A stretch of 64,000 bases of DNA from Sulfurimonas sp. (GTDB lineage: Bacteria; Campylobacterota; Campylobacteria; Campylobacterales; Sulfurimonadaceae): contig NZ_JBFHGL010000008.1 in assembly GCF_041583195.1 (NCBI RefSeq), positions 51,032 through 115,031 on the forward strand. Direction: 5' to 3'. Within the stretch, counting starts at the first letter, position 1; the number at the start of each line of letters is the position of its first letter. This document shows positions 9,452-18,342 of this stretch, in pieces. The position numbers and the translations under genes are program-made. Under the pieces are notes generated by a model. It saw only the letters and a program-made list of their open reading frames with translations. It had not been told where the DNA came from and did no database searches.

Positions 9452-11584
9452 ATGAAAAACTTTTTTCTTATTTTTGTCATTCTAAGTGCACCTCTTTTTG
9501 CAAGTACATTAGGTACTAATGAGGAACTAACTATGTTAGTTGCCCTTTTTGCATTAGCATTTATAGGTATTATTTCTCTATTTTTATCCTCTAAACAACT
9601 CTCCAAAGTAAAATCTGAACATGCACAAATGATGAAACATCAAGAAGAGATAGAACACCGCCAGAGTGAACTTCTTGTAGAAATGAGTAAAAACATACAA
9701 AATATTACTAAAGAAACACTTGGTGATACTACAAAACTTAAAACTACTAATGAGTCTGTACAAAAACATATTAGTAAAGTTATAAGCTCTGAAAACACTA
9801 TTATAGATGCAACTAGTGATTTAATTGAGTTCTTACAAATTAAATCTAAAAAAGTCCATCCGTTAAATGAAAATTTTAAACTTGAAAACTTGCTAAACGA
9901 CATACTTGGACAGATAAAAACAAACCACAGCGAAATAGACTTAGAGCTAATCTTTGATGTGGATGACAATATTCCTGATATGTTAAATTCAGACACGCTT
10001 GGAATATCAAAAATTCTAGTCAATCTTATAGAGTTTTGTATAGTAAACTCTTCTAAACAGATAGCTGTTCAAGTTTCTAAAAGAAGTAAATTCAATGCAC
10101 CTACTACACTACATTTTGTTGTTTACTCAAATACAATGGTTACAGTTAGTAAAGATATTTTTAAAACAAAATATAATGAACAAACAAAAAAATACGATGG
10201 TATGGCACTATTTGTATCGTATGAGCTTGCTGAACTTATGGGTGGTACTATTATTGCAAGAAACAATCATCAAAACTCAAATGTTGAGTTTGTATTAAAC
10301 TTACCATACTATGAAGTAAACGCAAACACACTTAAAGAAAATAGACTTAATACAAAACTAACTCAAAATCAAAAAATATTTCTTGTTGACTCTTCATATG
10401 AAACAACACTTGCAATAAAAAGAATTCTTCAAACAATAAAATGTGATGTCGACACGCAAACAAAAGAAGAATTTTTAAGTAAAACACCTGATCTTTCAAA
10501 ATATACAACGATTTTAATAGATGAAAAACTTATCAATTCGACATTTACAAAAACTATCTCAAATATTCAAAAAGATAAAAGACCAAATCTATTAACCCTA
10601 AGCAATATATTTGCCAAAACTTCAAAAAAGAATATTGATGCTATTAGTCTTCATAAACCACTTACAAAAGAGAGTATCTTTTATACTTTATCTGAATTTA
10701 ACAAGTCTGATAAAACTATTGAAAATAATACTAGCAATAAAAAACTGCTAGTTCATAGAGATCGTTTCGCAGATGCTCCAAATATTAAGCTGGAAAGTTT
10801 CGCACATTTCTCAGATACCAACTTATTAATTGTAGAAGATAATTTGATAAACCAAAAAGTTTTGACCAGTGTGCTTAAAAAATCAAATATGAATATCACT
10901 ATTGCAAATGACGGTCAGGAAGCGGTTGATATTTTAAATGATAATAATCAATTTGATATGGTATTGATGGATATCAACATGCCGATCATGGATGGGTATG
11001 AAGCTACTAGGAAAATTAGACAAAATAAAGATCTAGATATGGTTCCGATTGTAGCTCTTAGTGCATTAACAGCTGCAGATGAAATTAATAAAGTTTTTAT
11101 TGTAGGAATGAACGGATATCTATCAAAACCATTAGAAAAAGAGAAACTATATACAGCATTTGATAAGTTTATAAATAAAAAGAACTTTGTTGAAAGTGCT
11201 TCTAGTGAAGATCTATCTCAAGAGGTTGAAATTAAAAACTTAGATGGTTTAAATGTAGAGAACGGTTTAAAACAGGCAGGTGGAAATCCTATTTTTTATA
11301 TAGAAGTTTTAAAAGAGTTTGTTGATGCTTATGGAGACAGTGACGTTGTATTTGAAAAACTTGTTTATGAACACAGATTTGAGCAGGCAAGAATGTTATG
11401 TTTAGATATGCGTGGACTTGCAGGTGCCGTTGGTGCTGATGATATGCAAGAGTTTTCAAGTGAAATACTTCAAAAAATCATATTTAAAAAATATGACATG
11501 CTTGGAGATTATGTAAAAGCATATAAAGAGAAGTTGGCTATATTAAACAACTCTATTGAAAAGTATATATCTGTTAATTCATAA
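9452..11584 (+). CDS. Hybrid-sensor-like protein with pseudokinase, two receivers and pseudo-Hpt
   Basis: 710 residues. A signal-like segment (1-18) and a transmembrane helix (about 28-47) are followed by a coiled coil (48-115). Next comes a region shaped like the second DHp helix plus a HATPase fold (120-290), but with no HExxTP box, the N-box Asn replaced (NLIEFCIV) and no G boxes. Receiver 1 (304-415) is diverged but keeps Asp357 and Lys402. Receiver 2 (457-575) is canonical, with Asp507 in MDINMPIMDG and Lys559. The C-terminal Hpt-like domain (600-700) has Leu651 where His should be (CLDMRGLAGAVGA). It probably cannot autophosphorylate and may act as a phosphate sink or scaffold. It is monocistronic. 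Confidence 0.7.
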   Translation: MKNFFLIFVILSAPLFASTLGTNEELTMLVALFALAFIGIISLFLSSKQLSKVKSEHAQMMKHQEEIEHRQSELLVEMSKNIQNITKETLGDTTKLKTTNESVQKHISKVISSENTIIDATSDLIEFLQIKSKKVHPLNENFKLENLLNDILGQIKTNHSEIDLELIFDVDDNIPDMLNSDTLGISKILVNLIEFCIVNSSKQIAVQVSKRSKFNAPTTLHFVVYSNTMVTVSKDIFKTKYNEQTKKYDGMALFVSYELAELMGGTIIARNNHQNSNVEFVLNLPYYEVNANTLKENRLNTKLTQNQKIFLVDSSYETTLAIKRILQTIKCDVDTQTKEEFLSKTPDLSKYTTILIDEKLINSTFTKTISNIQKDKRPNLLTLSNIFAKTSKKNIDAISLHKPLTKESIFYTLSEFNKSDKTIENNTSNKKLLVHRDRFADAPNIKLESFAHFSDTNLLIVEDNLINQKVLTSVLKKSNMNITIANDGQEAVDILNDNNQFDMVLMDINMPIMDGYEATRKIRQNKDLDMVPIVALSALTAADEINKVFIVGMNGYLSKPLEKEKLYTAFDKFINKKNFVESASSEDLSQEVEIKNLDGLNVENGLKQAGGNPIFYIEVLKEFVDAYGDSDVVFEKLVYEHRFEQARMLCLDMRGLAGAVGADDMQEFSSEILQKIIFKKYDMLGDYVKAYKEKLAILNNSIEKYISVNS

Positions 11585-11749
11585 TCATTTATTAAGTTAA
11601 ATGTAATACTTTTCTTTAAATTAAACTATAATTTATATATTATTATATATTATTATTTATTATAAAAAAATCTAATTATAAATAAATATATAGGAATAGT
11701 TTCTGTATATACAAATTAAATTAGATAATAAATAAATTAAGGTATTAGT

Positions 11750-12313
11750 ATGTACAGACCAATTCCTACAGATAATGAAATCATTCTCGATTCAAAAAAA
11801 TATATCGTATCGCAAACCAACCCTCAAGGTTTTATAGAATACGGAAATGATTACTTTATAGAGATCTCAAAATATACTGAGCAAGAGCTTTTAGGTAAAC
11901 CACATAGTATTATTAGACACCCTGATATGCCTAAGATTGTGTTTAAGATGATGTGGGATAGAATATCTAAAGGGCAAAATATTATGGCTTTAGTAAAAAA
12001 CTTAGCTAAAGATGGCAGTTTTTACTGGGTTGTAACGGAATTTGAACCCAAACGTGATGCACTTAGCAGTCAAATTGTATCTTATACTGCTTTTAGAAGA
12101 GCTGCGCCAAGAGATGCCATTGAAGAGATAACTCCAATTTATAAAGAACTTGTAAAACTTGAAAATACTGGTGGGATGGAAGCCAGTGAAAAATATCTAA
12201 GAGATTTTTTAGAGTCAAAAAACATGACTTATGACGAGTTTATCGATGAAACTGTACAGAATAAGGGAATGTTCAAAGTCTTTTTCAAAGCTATGAAAAA
12301 GATGTTTCATTAA
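11750..12313 (+). CDS. Aer-type PAS domain protein without output domain
   Basis: 187 residues, soluble, no signal peptide. Residues 10-125 are a PAS domain with the hallmark [21 protein letters not shown], as in Aer-type redox-sensing PAS domains that often bind FAD. The remaining 60 residues are helical and charged (EEITPIYKELVKLENTGG), with no recognised kinase, methyl-accepting or nucleotide cyclase domain. The ATG follows a TTAAGG ribosome site, and the 165-base upstream gap is almost pure A/T with TAT repeats. It probably signals through a partner protein; which one is unknown. Confidence 0.75.
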   Translation: MYRPIPTDNEIILDSKKYIVSQTNPQGFIEYGNDYFIEISKYTEQELLGKPHSIIRHPDMPKIVFKMMWDRISKGQNIMALVKNLAKDGSFYWVVTEFEPKRDALSSQIVSYTAFRRAAPRDAIEEITPIYKELVKLENTGGMEASEKYLRDFLESKNMTYDEFIDETVQNKGMFKVFFKAMKKMFH

Positions 12314-12318
12314 ATTAC

Positions 12319-12347
12319 TTGAACAACAAAAAAATTAAGTTGTTCAA
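12319..12347. terminator. Convergent hairpin between PAS gene and unknown gene
   Basis: A perfect 9-bp inverted repeat TTGAACAAC / GTTGTTCAA with an A-rich 11-base loop lies in the 40-base gap between convergent genes. No strong U-tract follows, so termination strength is uncertain. Confidence 0.45.
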
Positions 12348-12353
12348 ATAGTT

Positions 12354-12866
12354 CTATACAAACATTGGATCGTCTGTCGGTTCGATCTCTTCATAATCAT
12401 TAACAATCTGCTCAAATATCTTCATTGTTTTGTTAGCTTTTTCTATATTATCATCAAAAATCTTTTTTGATGCAGGGAAAGTTTCACTAAGTTCTTTATA
12501 TATTAATATACGCCCGTTTATATGTTTGTTTATCTCTGCAAAAGCTGTTTCTAGATACTCTCTTTTTGTAGTATGGCGAAAAAGTGCTCTAACCATTTTA
12601 ATACGCTCTTTGATAGGTATTGATTCATCTATACCTTCAGCAATTCTTTTTATATCTAAACGAGATAAATACACACCGCTTATTGCAGGTGCTAACAATT
12701 TTGAAGTTAACGCATCAACAAACTGTGGAACAGGTTCTTCATCTTCTTTATCACCTGCATCCGGATTTTGTCCGTTAGCCATGTTGTCTTCCGGATTTAG
12801 AGAACATTTATCCTTTACAAACTTGTCAAACTCATTTTTTAAATCATCTAAATCGTGGTGGTTCAT
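12354..12866 (-). CDS. Uncharacterised acidic protein of the TorD/polyferredoxin cassette
   Basis: 170 residues, no signal peptide or membrane segment. I do not recognise a family. Residues 1-48 are acidic and probably disordered (DKEDEEPVPQF). The remainder looks all-helical, with a conserved-looking block ISGVYLSRLDIKRIAEGI followed by IKERIKMVRALFRHTTKREYL. It is the last gene of a four-gene minus-strand cassette, 16 bases after the AroE-like gene. By context it may be an assembly factor or adaptor for a metalloenzyme; that is inference only. Confidence 0.7.
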   Translation of the reverse strand: MNHHDLDDLKNEFDKFVKDKCSLNPEDNMANGQNPDAGDKEDEEPVPQFVDALTSKLLAPAISGVYLSRLDIKRIAEGIDESIPIKERIKMVRALFRHTTKREYLETAFAEINKHINGRILIYKELSETFPASKKIFDDNIEKANKTMKIFEQIVNDYEEIEPTDDPMFV

Positions 12867-12882
12867 ATTATACTTCCTTTAT

Positions 12883-13641
12883 TTAACTTTTAATTTTGTT
12901 ATATACTGCTTGAGTCAATTCTTCAAGCATATCATCATAAGATATATATTTTTTGTCTAACTCTATAGCCCTTTGCTTTAGCGGTGAGAACTGTTTTGTA
13001 TTTTTCATATCAAAATTAAACTCAGCTAATTTTTCAACCATTGTCAGACTTTGCAGATCTGAAAAATCAAGCACTGCATCATAAGATGAAAAATCAACAC
13101 TCATTCCATCTGCAATACGGTTTATATCTGCATTATTTAATTCAAGCTCCTGTGTAAAAGCCATCAACTCTTCCAAGTTATCATTAAAATAACTTACTTC
13201 AAATCCACATGATAGAAACGAAAATGCTTTTGCATAATGGTTAATTCCTATTAGTGCTATACGTCTAATACGCATATCTTTTAAAATCTCTGTCAATACC
13301 CTAATAGAGAATATATCACCTTCAAGAGTTTCACCTTTACGAAATATAATATCACACATTCCGCTTCTTTTGGCAATTCCCGATGCTTCATCAACAATCT
13401 CTAAAACATCACTCACATATTCGCTTGAAATAACAGCACCGTTAACATGTGATTTTTTCATATTTGCAACTGTAAAATAAAGATCATCCTCGCGTATATT
13501 CATAGGGATCATCATCGCATCAAAGCCATCAGCTTTATATAATTTATTGCTTATTGCACTAAATCTGCTTACACCTGCATGTTCACCAATATATCCAAAA
13601 AGCTTTGTCTCTTTAGATATCTGGTTATCATTGTTCATCAT
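12883..13641 (-). CDS. Degenerate shikimate dehydrogenase (AroE)-like protein
   Basis: 252 residues. The N-terminal 90 residues follow the AroE substrate domain: LFGYIGEHAGVSRFSAISN matches the GxIGxPxxHSxSPxIHN region, and FDAMMIPMNIREDDLYF matches its next strand and helix. Where AroE has NVTIPHK with the catalytic Lys, this protein has NGAVISSEY (67-75). The NTD motif is replaced by GDIFS (about 108-112). A Rossmann-like strand RIRRIALIGINHYAKAFSF (124-142) follows but lacks GxGGxxx. It is unlikely to oxidise shikimate; a binding or regulatory role is possible. It sits 3 bases after the polyferredoxin gene. Remote homology by eye, not a database hit. Confidence 0.6.
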   Translation of the reverse strand: MMNNDNQISKETKLFGYIGEHAGVSRFSAISNKLYKADGFDAMMIPMNIREDDLYFTVANMKKSHVNGAVISSEYVSDVLEIVDEASGIAKRSGMCDIIFRKGETLEGDIFSIRVLTEILKDMRIRRIALIGINHYAKAFSFLSCGFEVSYFNDNLEELMAFTQELELNNADINRIADGMSVDFSSYDAVLDFSDLQSLTMVEKLAEFNFDMKNTKQFSPLKQRAIELDKKYISYDDMLEELTQAVYNKIKS

Positions 13642-13644
13642 AAC

Positions 13645-14751
13645 TTAATACTCCTCATCTATTCCCCAAAGCTCTCTTGCTTCTTCCTCTTCAGCTTTAC
13701 ATCTATAGCATAACTTAACATTAGGATCATTTGTACTAAACACTACATTACATTCATTACAGCGTTTTACATCAAAAGTTATTAGATTAATTACACTTGG
13801 CTCAAAAAACTCTTTAATATTATACGAAGGGCTTGTTGTGATTGCATTAGGCTCACACACATCGTGACAAATATTACACTTTATACATAAAAACGGATCA
13901 AAATCAATTTTAGAATTTTTAAGATCACTGCTGAGTGCTCCCGTCGGACATACTCTGTAACACATTTGACATGCGCTGCAGCTGTCTATATCTAAAAGTT
14001 TTGAAGATGTAAATGTCACTTCGCTTGCATCTATTACATGAAACTGACTCGGTTTTTCAACCCTTTTTATTGCAGTATAAAAAAGCTTTCTTTTTGCAGG
14101 AATATTTTTTTGTCTAAGCAGTTCAATATCAGTTTTAGCCAAAGTATGTTCTGTAAGCTCATCTGTTGCTTTTTTAATCTCATCTTCAAACTTCTTATGA
14201 GCATGCCCTACAGTTTTTAAGTTAGCCAAACGGAAAAAATCGCGTCTATTTGATTCTGATTTTTCCTCTTTTGGCTCATATTTTACATTTTTAAGTGTAA
14301 TAACTGCTTCATTTTCCATAGCTTCTAACAGATAAGAAGCTTCTTCCGCATTAGCTATTATTTTTTCTTTACATGTGTTTACTATCTCACACTCATCACA
14401 ATACCCCATATCAAATACTAGATCTTTTTTAAGTACAGCTATAGATATAAGATTTTCAACATTAATAGCAGCTATACAAGGTACGTTCTTTCTACATGAT
14501 ATTAGATTGTCTTTATCTTCTAGAAAGTCAAAGAAAAACTCATGAGATTTAAAATCATCAAGTGCCAAAGCTTCATTGGGACATACTGCACCACAAGCTC
14601 CACACTCTACACAAGTTGAATGGTTAATTGCAGGTACTGGGTTTTGTTCTACAAAACTTATCGCATCAGTCGGACAGATCACTTCACAATTGTTACATTC
14701 TGATTCTACGCTTTTTGAGCGTACACATAAACCCGCGTTCAAATTAATCAT
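13645..14751 (-). CDS. Polyferredoxin with four or more Fe-S motifs and C-terminal zinc ribbon
   Basis: 368 residues, probably cytoplasmic. N-terminal clusters are CNNCEVICP (19-27, first ligand perhaps Cys9) and CVECGACGAVCP (47-58). Further Cys pairs occur at 86/92 and 118/121/127. C-terminal clusters are CSACQMCYRVCP (258-269) and CIKCNICHDVCEP (289-301). A CxxC...CxxC ribbon (331-351) ends the protein. An internal SNRRDFFRL (168-176) resembles a twin-arginine motif but is far from the N-terminus. It follows the TorD-like gene by 3 bases. It probably relays electrons to or from a molybdo/tungsto-enzyme, or helps insert Fe-S clusters. Confidence 0.8.
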   Translation of the reverse strand: MINLNAGLCVRSKSVESECNNCEVICPTDAISFVEQNPVPAINHSTCVECGACGAVCPNEALALDDFKSHEFFFDFLEDKDNLISCRKNVPCIAAINVENLISIAVLKKDLVFDMGYCDECEIVNTCKEKIIANAEEASYLLEAMENEAVITLKNVKYEPKEEKSESNRRDFFRLANLKTVGHAHKKFEDEIKKATDELTEHTLAKTDIELLRQKNIPAKRKLFYTAIKRVEKPSQFHVIDASEVTFTSSKLLDIDSCSACQMCYRVCPTGALSSDLKNSKIDFDPFLCIKCNICHDVCEPNAITTSPSYNIKEFFEPSVINLITFDVKRCNECNVVFSTNDPNVKLCYRCKAEEEEARELWGIDEEY

Positions 14752-14754
14752 GTT

Positions 14755-15372
14755 TTATTTTTTCAACTCTTCTGTTAGATATTCATTATCACTTAATATA
14801 AATTCAAGTGCCAGATCAGCAGCATCATAATAAAGTGGTGTACGAGCCTCGTACTTTAAGTTGATTAAATACATTGGTGCCCAGTTTAAAAGGTGTTTAT
14901 TTAAAAACTCATACTGAACTTCTCTTAACTCAGCTACAGCTTTTTGATCATCTGATTCCAATGCTTTTAACTCAGCACTTGCCAAATGGTGCATAAATTC
15001 TAATTCAACTCCAATATGATCTGCAGATACTGTACGCGCTTTTTCAAAATCAACCATAAAATCGTATGCACTGTACATATCTGTAACAGGATTAGCTCCA
15101 CCTGTTTCAACCATCTGATCTTCTCTTGTATAAAAAGTCTCATACGGTATTAAGTGTAATACTGAAAGATTCACAAAATCAGGATTTATGAACTCATCTA
15201 GTAACTTTTTATTTTCTACTTCTTTTAAAGCGCCCCACTCTTTAAACGTAGGAAAAAACTCCAAAATATTTTCATCATTTTGTATAGTTTTTAAAAGCTC
15301 TAAATCTAGCTCTTGTAATAAAACCCTAGATAAGAGGGCATATATATTTATTCTTGCTTGTGTTTGTTGCAT
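14755..15372 (-). CDS. TorD/DmsD-family molecular chaperone
   Basis: 205 residues, all-helical, soluble. The layout is that of TorD/NarJ-type chaperones, which bind Tat signal peptides of molybdoenzymes and hold the apoenzyme until cofactor insertion: an N-terminal INIYALLSRVLLQELD, the YETFYTRED block with a nearby Pro (about 118-125), and the helix GVELEFMHHLASAELKAL (about 143-160), which matches the family's E-x-D-H/HL region. It is the first gene of the cassette and diverges from the HD-GYP gene. The client enzyme is not in the window. Confidence 0.8.
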   Translation of the reverse strand: MQQTQARINIYALLSRVLLQELDLELLKTIQNDENILEFFPTFKEWGALKEVENKKLLDEFINPDFVNLSVLHLIPYETFYTREDQMVETGGANPVTDMYSAYDFMVDFEKARTVSADHIGVELEFMHHLASAELKALESDDQKAVAELREVQYEFLNKHLLNWAPMYLINLKYEARTPLYYDAADLALEFILSDNEYLTEELKK

Positions 15373-15481
15373 AAAAGATCTTTATATTAAATTTAAAGGC
15401 AATAATTCTATCTAAATTTACTGAAACTATTGTTAGAGATTTAAAATATATGTTTTATATATAAAATAGTAATAATATTGA

Positions 15482-15487
15482 TATAAT
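15482..15487 (+). promoter_or_regulatory. -10 element placed for a leaderless HD-GYP transcript
   Basis: TGATATAAT, a near-perfect extended -10, ends only 6 bases before the ATG at 15494, and no Shine-Dalgarno sequence is visible. Transcription would start at or next to the start codon. Confidence 0.5.
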
Positions 15488-15493
15488 ACGATT

Positions 15494-17509
15494 ATGAAAC
15501 ATCTAATTTACAACTCTATTTATAAAAAATTTCATCTATTACACTTATATTTTTTTATATTTTTTTTACTTTTATCTTATCTTCTATATTACATAACTCA
15601 AATAAATCTAAATAATAAGATAGAATACTCAAATATTACACACTTAAAACATTTGCAAACAAACTATAAAATTTGGGAAAAGAACCAAGCTACACAAGCA
15701 GATATAATATATGATATAACTATTAAAAAAGATAGAGTATTAGATATCTTATCTGAAGCATGGAACACAAAAAATAATAAAAAAAGAGATGAATTAAGAG
15801 AAGAATTTATTAGCATATTATCTTCTGACTACAATACGTATAGAAATGAAGGTCTGCTTCAATACCATTTTGTATTTCCAAACAACAAAGTATTTGTACG
15901 TCTACACAAAACAGAAAAGTATGGTGACGATCTTACAAATATTCGTCAAGATTTTGAATATGTAAACCGTACTAAAGAGGTTGTTAGAGGTTTTTCAGGT
16001 GGTAGAACCGCTCATGCTATAAGAAACGTATACCCTATTTTTGACAAAAATTTAAAACATGTTGGTGCTGTAGAGATCTCTTACCCTTCAGAATTGTTTC
16101 AAAAAAAACTTAATGAACTTAGTGAAATTCACACCCATTATTTAGTAAAAAAATCTATTTTTGATTCCAAAGCATGGGATCGTGATGATAGGATCTTAAA
16201 CTATAAACCAAGTATTGAGCATAAAGATTTTCTAATGACTCTTTCAGCATCCCATAATCCTAATGAAGAAACCAGATATAAAAAACATTTAGAAAATATA
16301 ACTGATAAACTTAATAAAAAGATGCAAAAGAGTGAAAGTTTCGCTATATTTTCCAATATTGATAATGATGTAGAAATTATCTCATTTATGCCTATTAAAC
16401 AAAATACTACAAAAGAATTATCTGCATGGCTTGTATCGTATGAAGATGATCCATACTTGTTATCAGACATTCAAGACACTCATAATGCAAGGTTTTTTGG
16501 AATATTCATAATCCTAATACTATTGATATTTATTTGGAAAATTATAAAACAAAAAGATAAGTTAGTTGAGCTTTTAAATTCATACGATAACAACGTAATT
16601 TTCTCAGAAACAGATCTTAAAGGAAAGATTACAAATGTAAGTTCTGCATTTTGTGATATTAGTGGTTATAATGAAGATGAACTTGTAGGTAAAAACCACA
16701 ATATCATTAGACACCCTGATATGCCAAAAGAGGTTTTCAATGATATGTGGGAAACGCTAAAAGCAGGTAAACACTGGAGTGGGGATATAAAAAATCTTCA
16801 TAAAAATGGTTCCTATTACTGGGTTAAAGCAGAGATTGAGCCTATGTTCAATTCAAATAAAAAAATAATTGGCTATAGGGCTATTAGACACAATATAAGT
16901 GATTCTAAAGAGATTGAAAAAATTCAAAAAGAGATTATTTTTACGATGGGTTCTATTGGTGAGAGCCGTTCAAAAGAAACTGCAAACCATGTTAAACGTG
17001 TAGCTGAGTATTCTAAACTATTAGCATCATTATACGGACTTTCTCAAGAAGATACAGATCTGTTACATATGGCATCTCCTATGCACGATATTGGAAAAGT
17101 TGCTATACCTGACAGTATTTTACTAAAACATGGAAAACTAAATGATGAAGAGTATGAGATCATGAAAACCCATGCGAACCGTGGATATGATATGCTTAAA
17201 CACTCAAATAGACCTCTTATAGCTACAGCTGCCATCATTGCTCATGAACACCATGAAAAATGGGATGGACAAGGTTATCCTAGAGGGCTTAGTGGTGAAG
17301 ATATTCATATATATGGAAGAATAACCGCACTTGTAGATGTATATGATGCTCTGATATCTGATCGTGTTTATAAAAAGGCTTGGGAAGAGGAAGAGGTTTT
17401 AAAACACATAAAAGAGCAAAGTGCAAAACACTTTGATCCTAAACTTGTTGAACTATTTTTAAATAACTATAGAAAATTTCAGATTGTAGGTTTAAAGTAT
17501 AAAGACTAA
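15494..17509 (+). CDS. HD-GYP c-di-GMP phosphodiesterase with Cache and PAS sensors
   Basis: 671 residues. Transmembrane helices at about 16-37 and 331-350 enclose a periplasmic Cache-type domain. Its signature at about 122-196 is [11 protein letters not shown]...IR...GGR...VYPIFD...[10 protein letters not shown] cytoplasmic Aer-type PAS domain (about 365-480) carries [21 protein letters not shown]. The C-terminal HD-GYP domain has MHDIGK and [16 protein letters not shown], intact for metal binding and for hydrolysis of c-di-GMP. The sensor domain is shared with the diguanylate cyclase at the right end of the window. Monocistronic, divergent from the TorD-like gene. Confidence 0.9.
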   Translation: MKHLIYNSIYKKFHLLHLYFFIFFLLLSYLLYYITQINLNNKIEYSNITHLKHLQTNYKIWEKNQATQADIIYDITIKKDRVLDILSEAWNTKNNKKRDELREEFISILSSDYNTYRNEGLLQYHFVFPNNKVFVRLHKTEKYGDDLTNIRQDFEYVNRTKEVVRGFSGGRTAHAIRNVYPIFDKNLKHVGAVEISYPSELFQKKLNELSEIHTHYLVKKSIFDSKAWDRDDRILNYKPSIEHKDFLMTLSASHNPNEETRYKKHLENITDKLNKKMQKSESFAIFSNIDNDVEIISFMPIKQNTTKELSAWLVSYEDDPYLLSDIQDTHNARFFGIFIILILLIFIWKIIKQKDKLVELLNSYDNNVIFSETDLKGKITNVSSAFCDISGYNEDELVGKNHNIIRHPDMPKEVFNDMWETLKAGKHWSGDIKNLHKNGSYYWVKAEIEPMFNSNKKIIGYRAIRHNISDSKEIEKIQKEIIFTMGSIGESRSKETANHVKRVAEYSKLLASLYGLSQEDTDLLHMASPMHDIGKVAIPDSILLKHGKLNDEEYEIMKTHANRGYDMLKHSNRPLIATAAIIAHEHHEKWDGQGYPRGLSGEDIHIYGRITALVDVYDALISDRVYKKAWEEEEVLKHIKEQSAKHFDPKLVELFLNNYRKFQIVGLKYKD

Positions 17510-17523
17510 TCTATAAAGTTAAA

Positions 17524-18342
17524 CTACTTTAACTTCATAGACAAATCAATCCAGTTAGCCTGATGGATAAGTGCACCGCTGCTTATAGCATCAACTCCTG
17601 TTTTTGCATATGATTCTATAGTTTCAAGTGAGATATTTCCACTAGCTTCAAGTATTATGTGCGCATAGTTTTTATTTCTAAACTCAACTATCTCTTTAAT
17701 CTGTTCAGGTGTCATATTATCACACATAACTACATCAGCACCTGCTTCAAAAGCCTCTTTTGCAATCTCAAAAGTTTCAGCTTCAACCTCAATTTTTGTA
17801 GTAAAAGGTATCTGCATTCTTGCCTTTTTAATATAAGATTTTAAATCTTTTATAGTTTTTAAGTGAGTATCTTTGATCATCAAAGAATCATCAAGACCCA
17901 TTCTATGATTAACAGCACCTGCACATCTAGTAGCATATTTTTCAAACACTCTTAACTGCGGTCTAGTTTTTCTAGTATCTAAAAGTTTCACGTCATATGG
18001 TTTTATGATCTCTAAGTATTTATTAGTAAGTGTTGCAATAGAGCTGGCATGCAAAAGCATATTTAAAAGTGTACGCTCTGTTTTTAAAACTTTGTGAGAG
18101 TTTGACTTAACATTTAAAAGTACATCGCCTTTTACAAACTTATCGCCGTCATTCTTTAACCACTCAATCTCAAGATCTTCAAGATTCGCAAGTACGTTTA
18201 CATATACCTGTCCTGCCATGACACCGTCACACTTTGCAAAAACATATGCCTCTGCATCTACGGCTTCTTCTACTAATGCGTAAAGATCTCCACGTCCTAT
18301 GTCTTCTGCTAAAGTAGATTTTACAAATTTTTCTAAGTTCAT
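17524..18342 (-). CDS. nadC: Nicotinate-nucleotide pyrophosphorylase (quinolinate phosphoribosyltransferase)
   Basis: 272 residues from the ATG at 18342, which overlaps the nadA stop by one base (TAATG). A longer reading from upstream inside nadA is possible but adds a non-family N-terminus. NadC converts quinolinate and PRPP to nicotinate mononucleotide, CO2 and pyrophosphate. Visible motifs are LAEDIGRGDL near the start, RTLLNMLLHASSIAT, LLDTRKTRPQLR, HRMGLDDSLMIKDTH and ILEASGNISLETI, all typical. It is coupled to nadA for de novo NAD synthesis. Confidence 0.95.
   Translation of the reverse strand: MNLEKFVKSTLAEDIGRGDLYALVEEAVDAEAYVFAKCDGVMAGQVYVNVLANLEDLEIEWLKNDGDKFVKGDVLLNVKSNSHKVLKTERTLLNMLLHASSIATLTNKYLEIIKPYDVKLLDTRKTRPQLRVFEKYATRCAGAVNHRMGLDDSLMIKDTHLKTIKDLKSYIKKARMQIPFTTKIEVEAETFEIAKEAFEAGADVVMCDNMTPEQIKEIVEFRNKNYAHIILEASGNISLETIESYAKTGVDAISSGALIHQANWIDLSMKLK

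Noticed and set aside
11585..11749. Possible repeat array or origin in the extremely AT-rich stretch with TAT repeats
   Set aside because: The repeats are short and irregular with no DnaA-box series; it looks like an ordinary AT-rich promoter region.
12430..12960. 176-residue plus-strand reading frame opposite the cassette's last gene
   Set aside because: It is antisense to the acidic unknown protein, whose composition, spacing and operon context fit better; the plus-strand product is Ser/Phe-rich shadow sequence.
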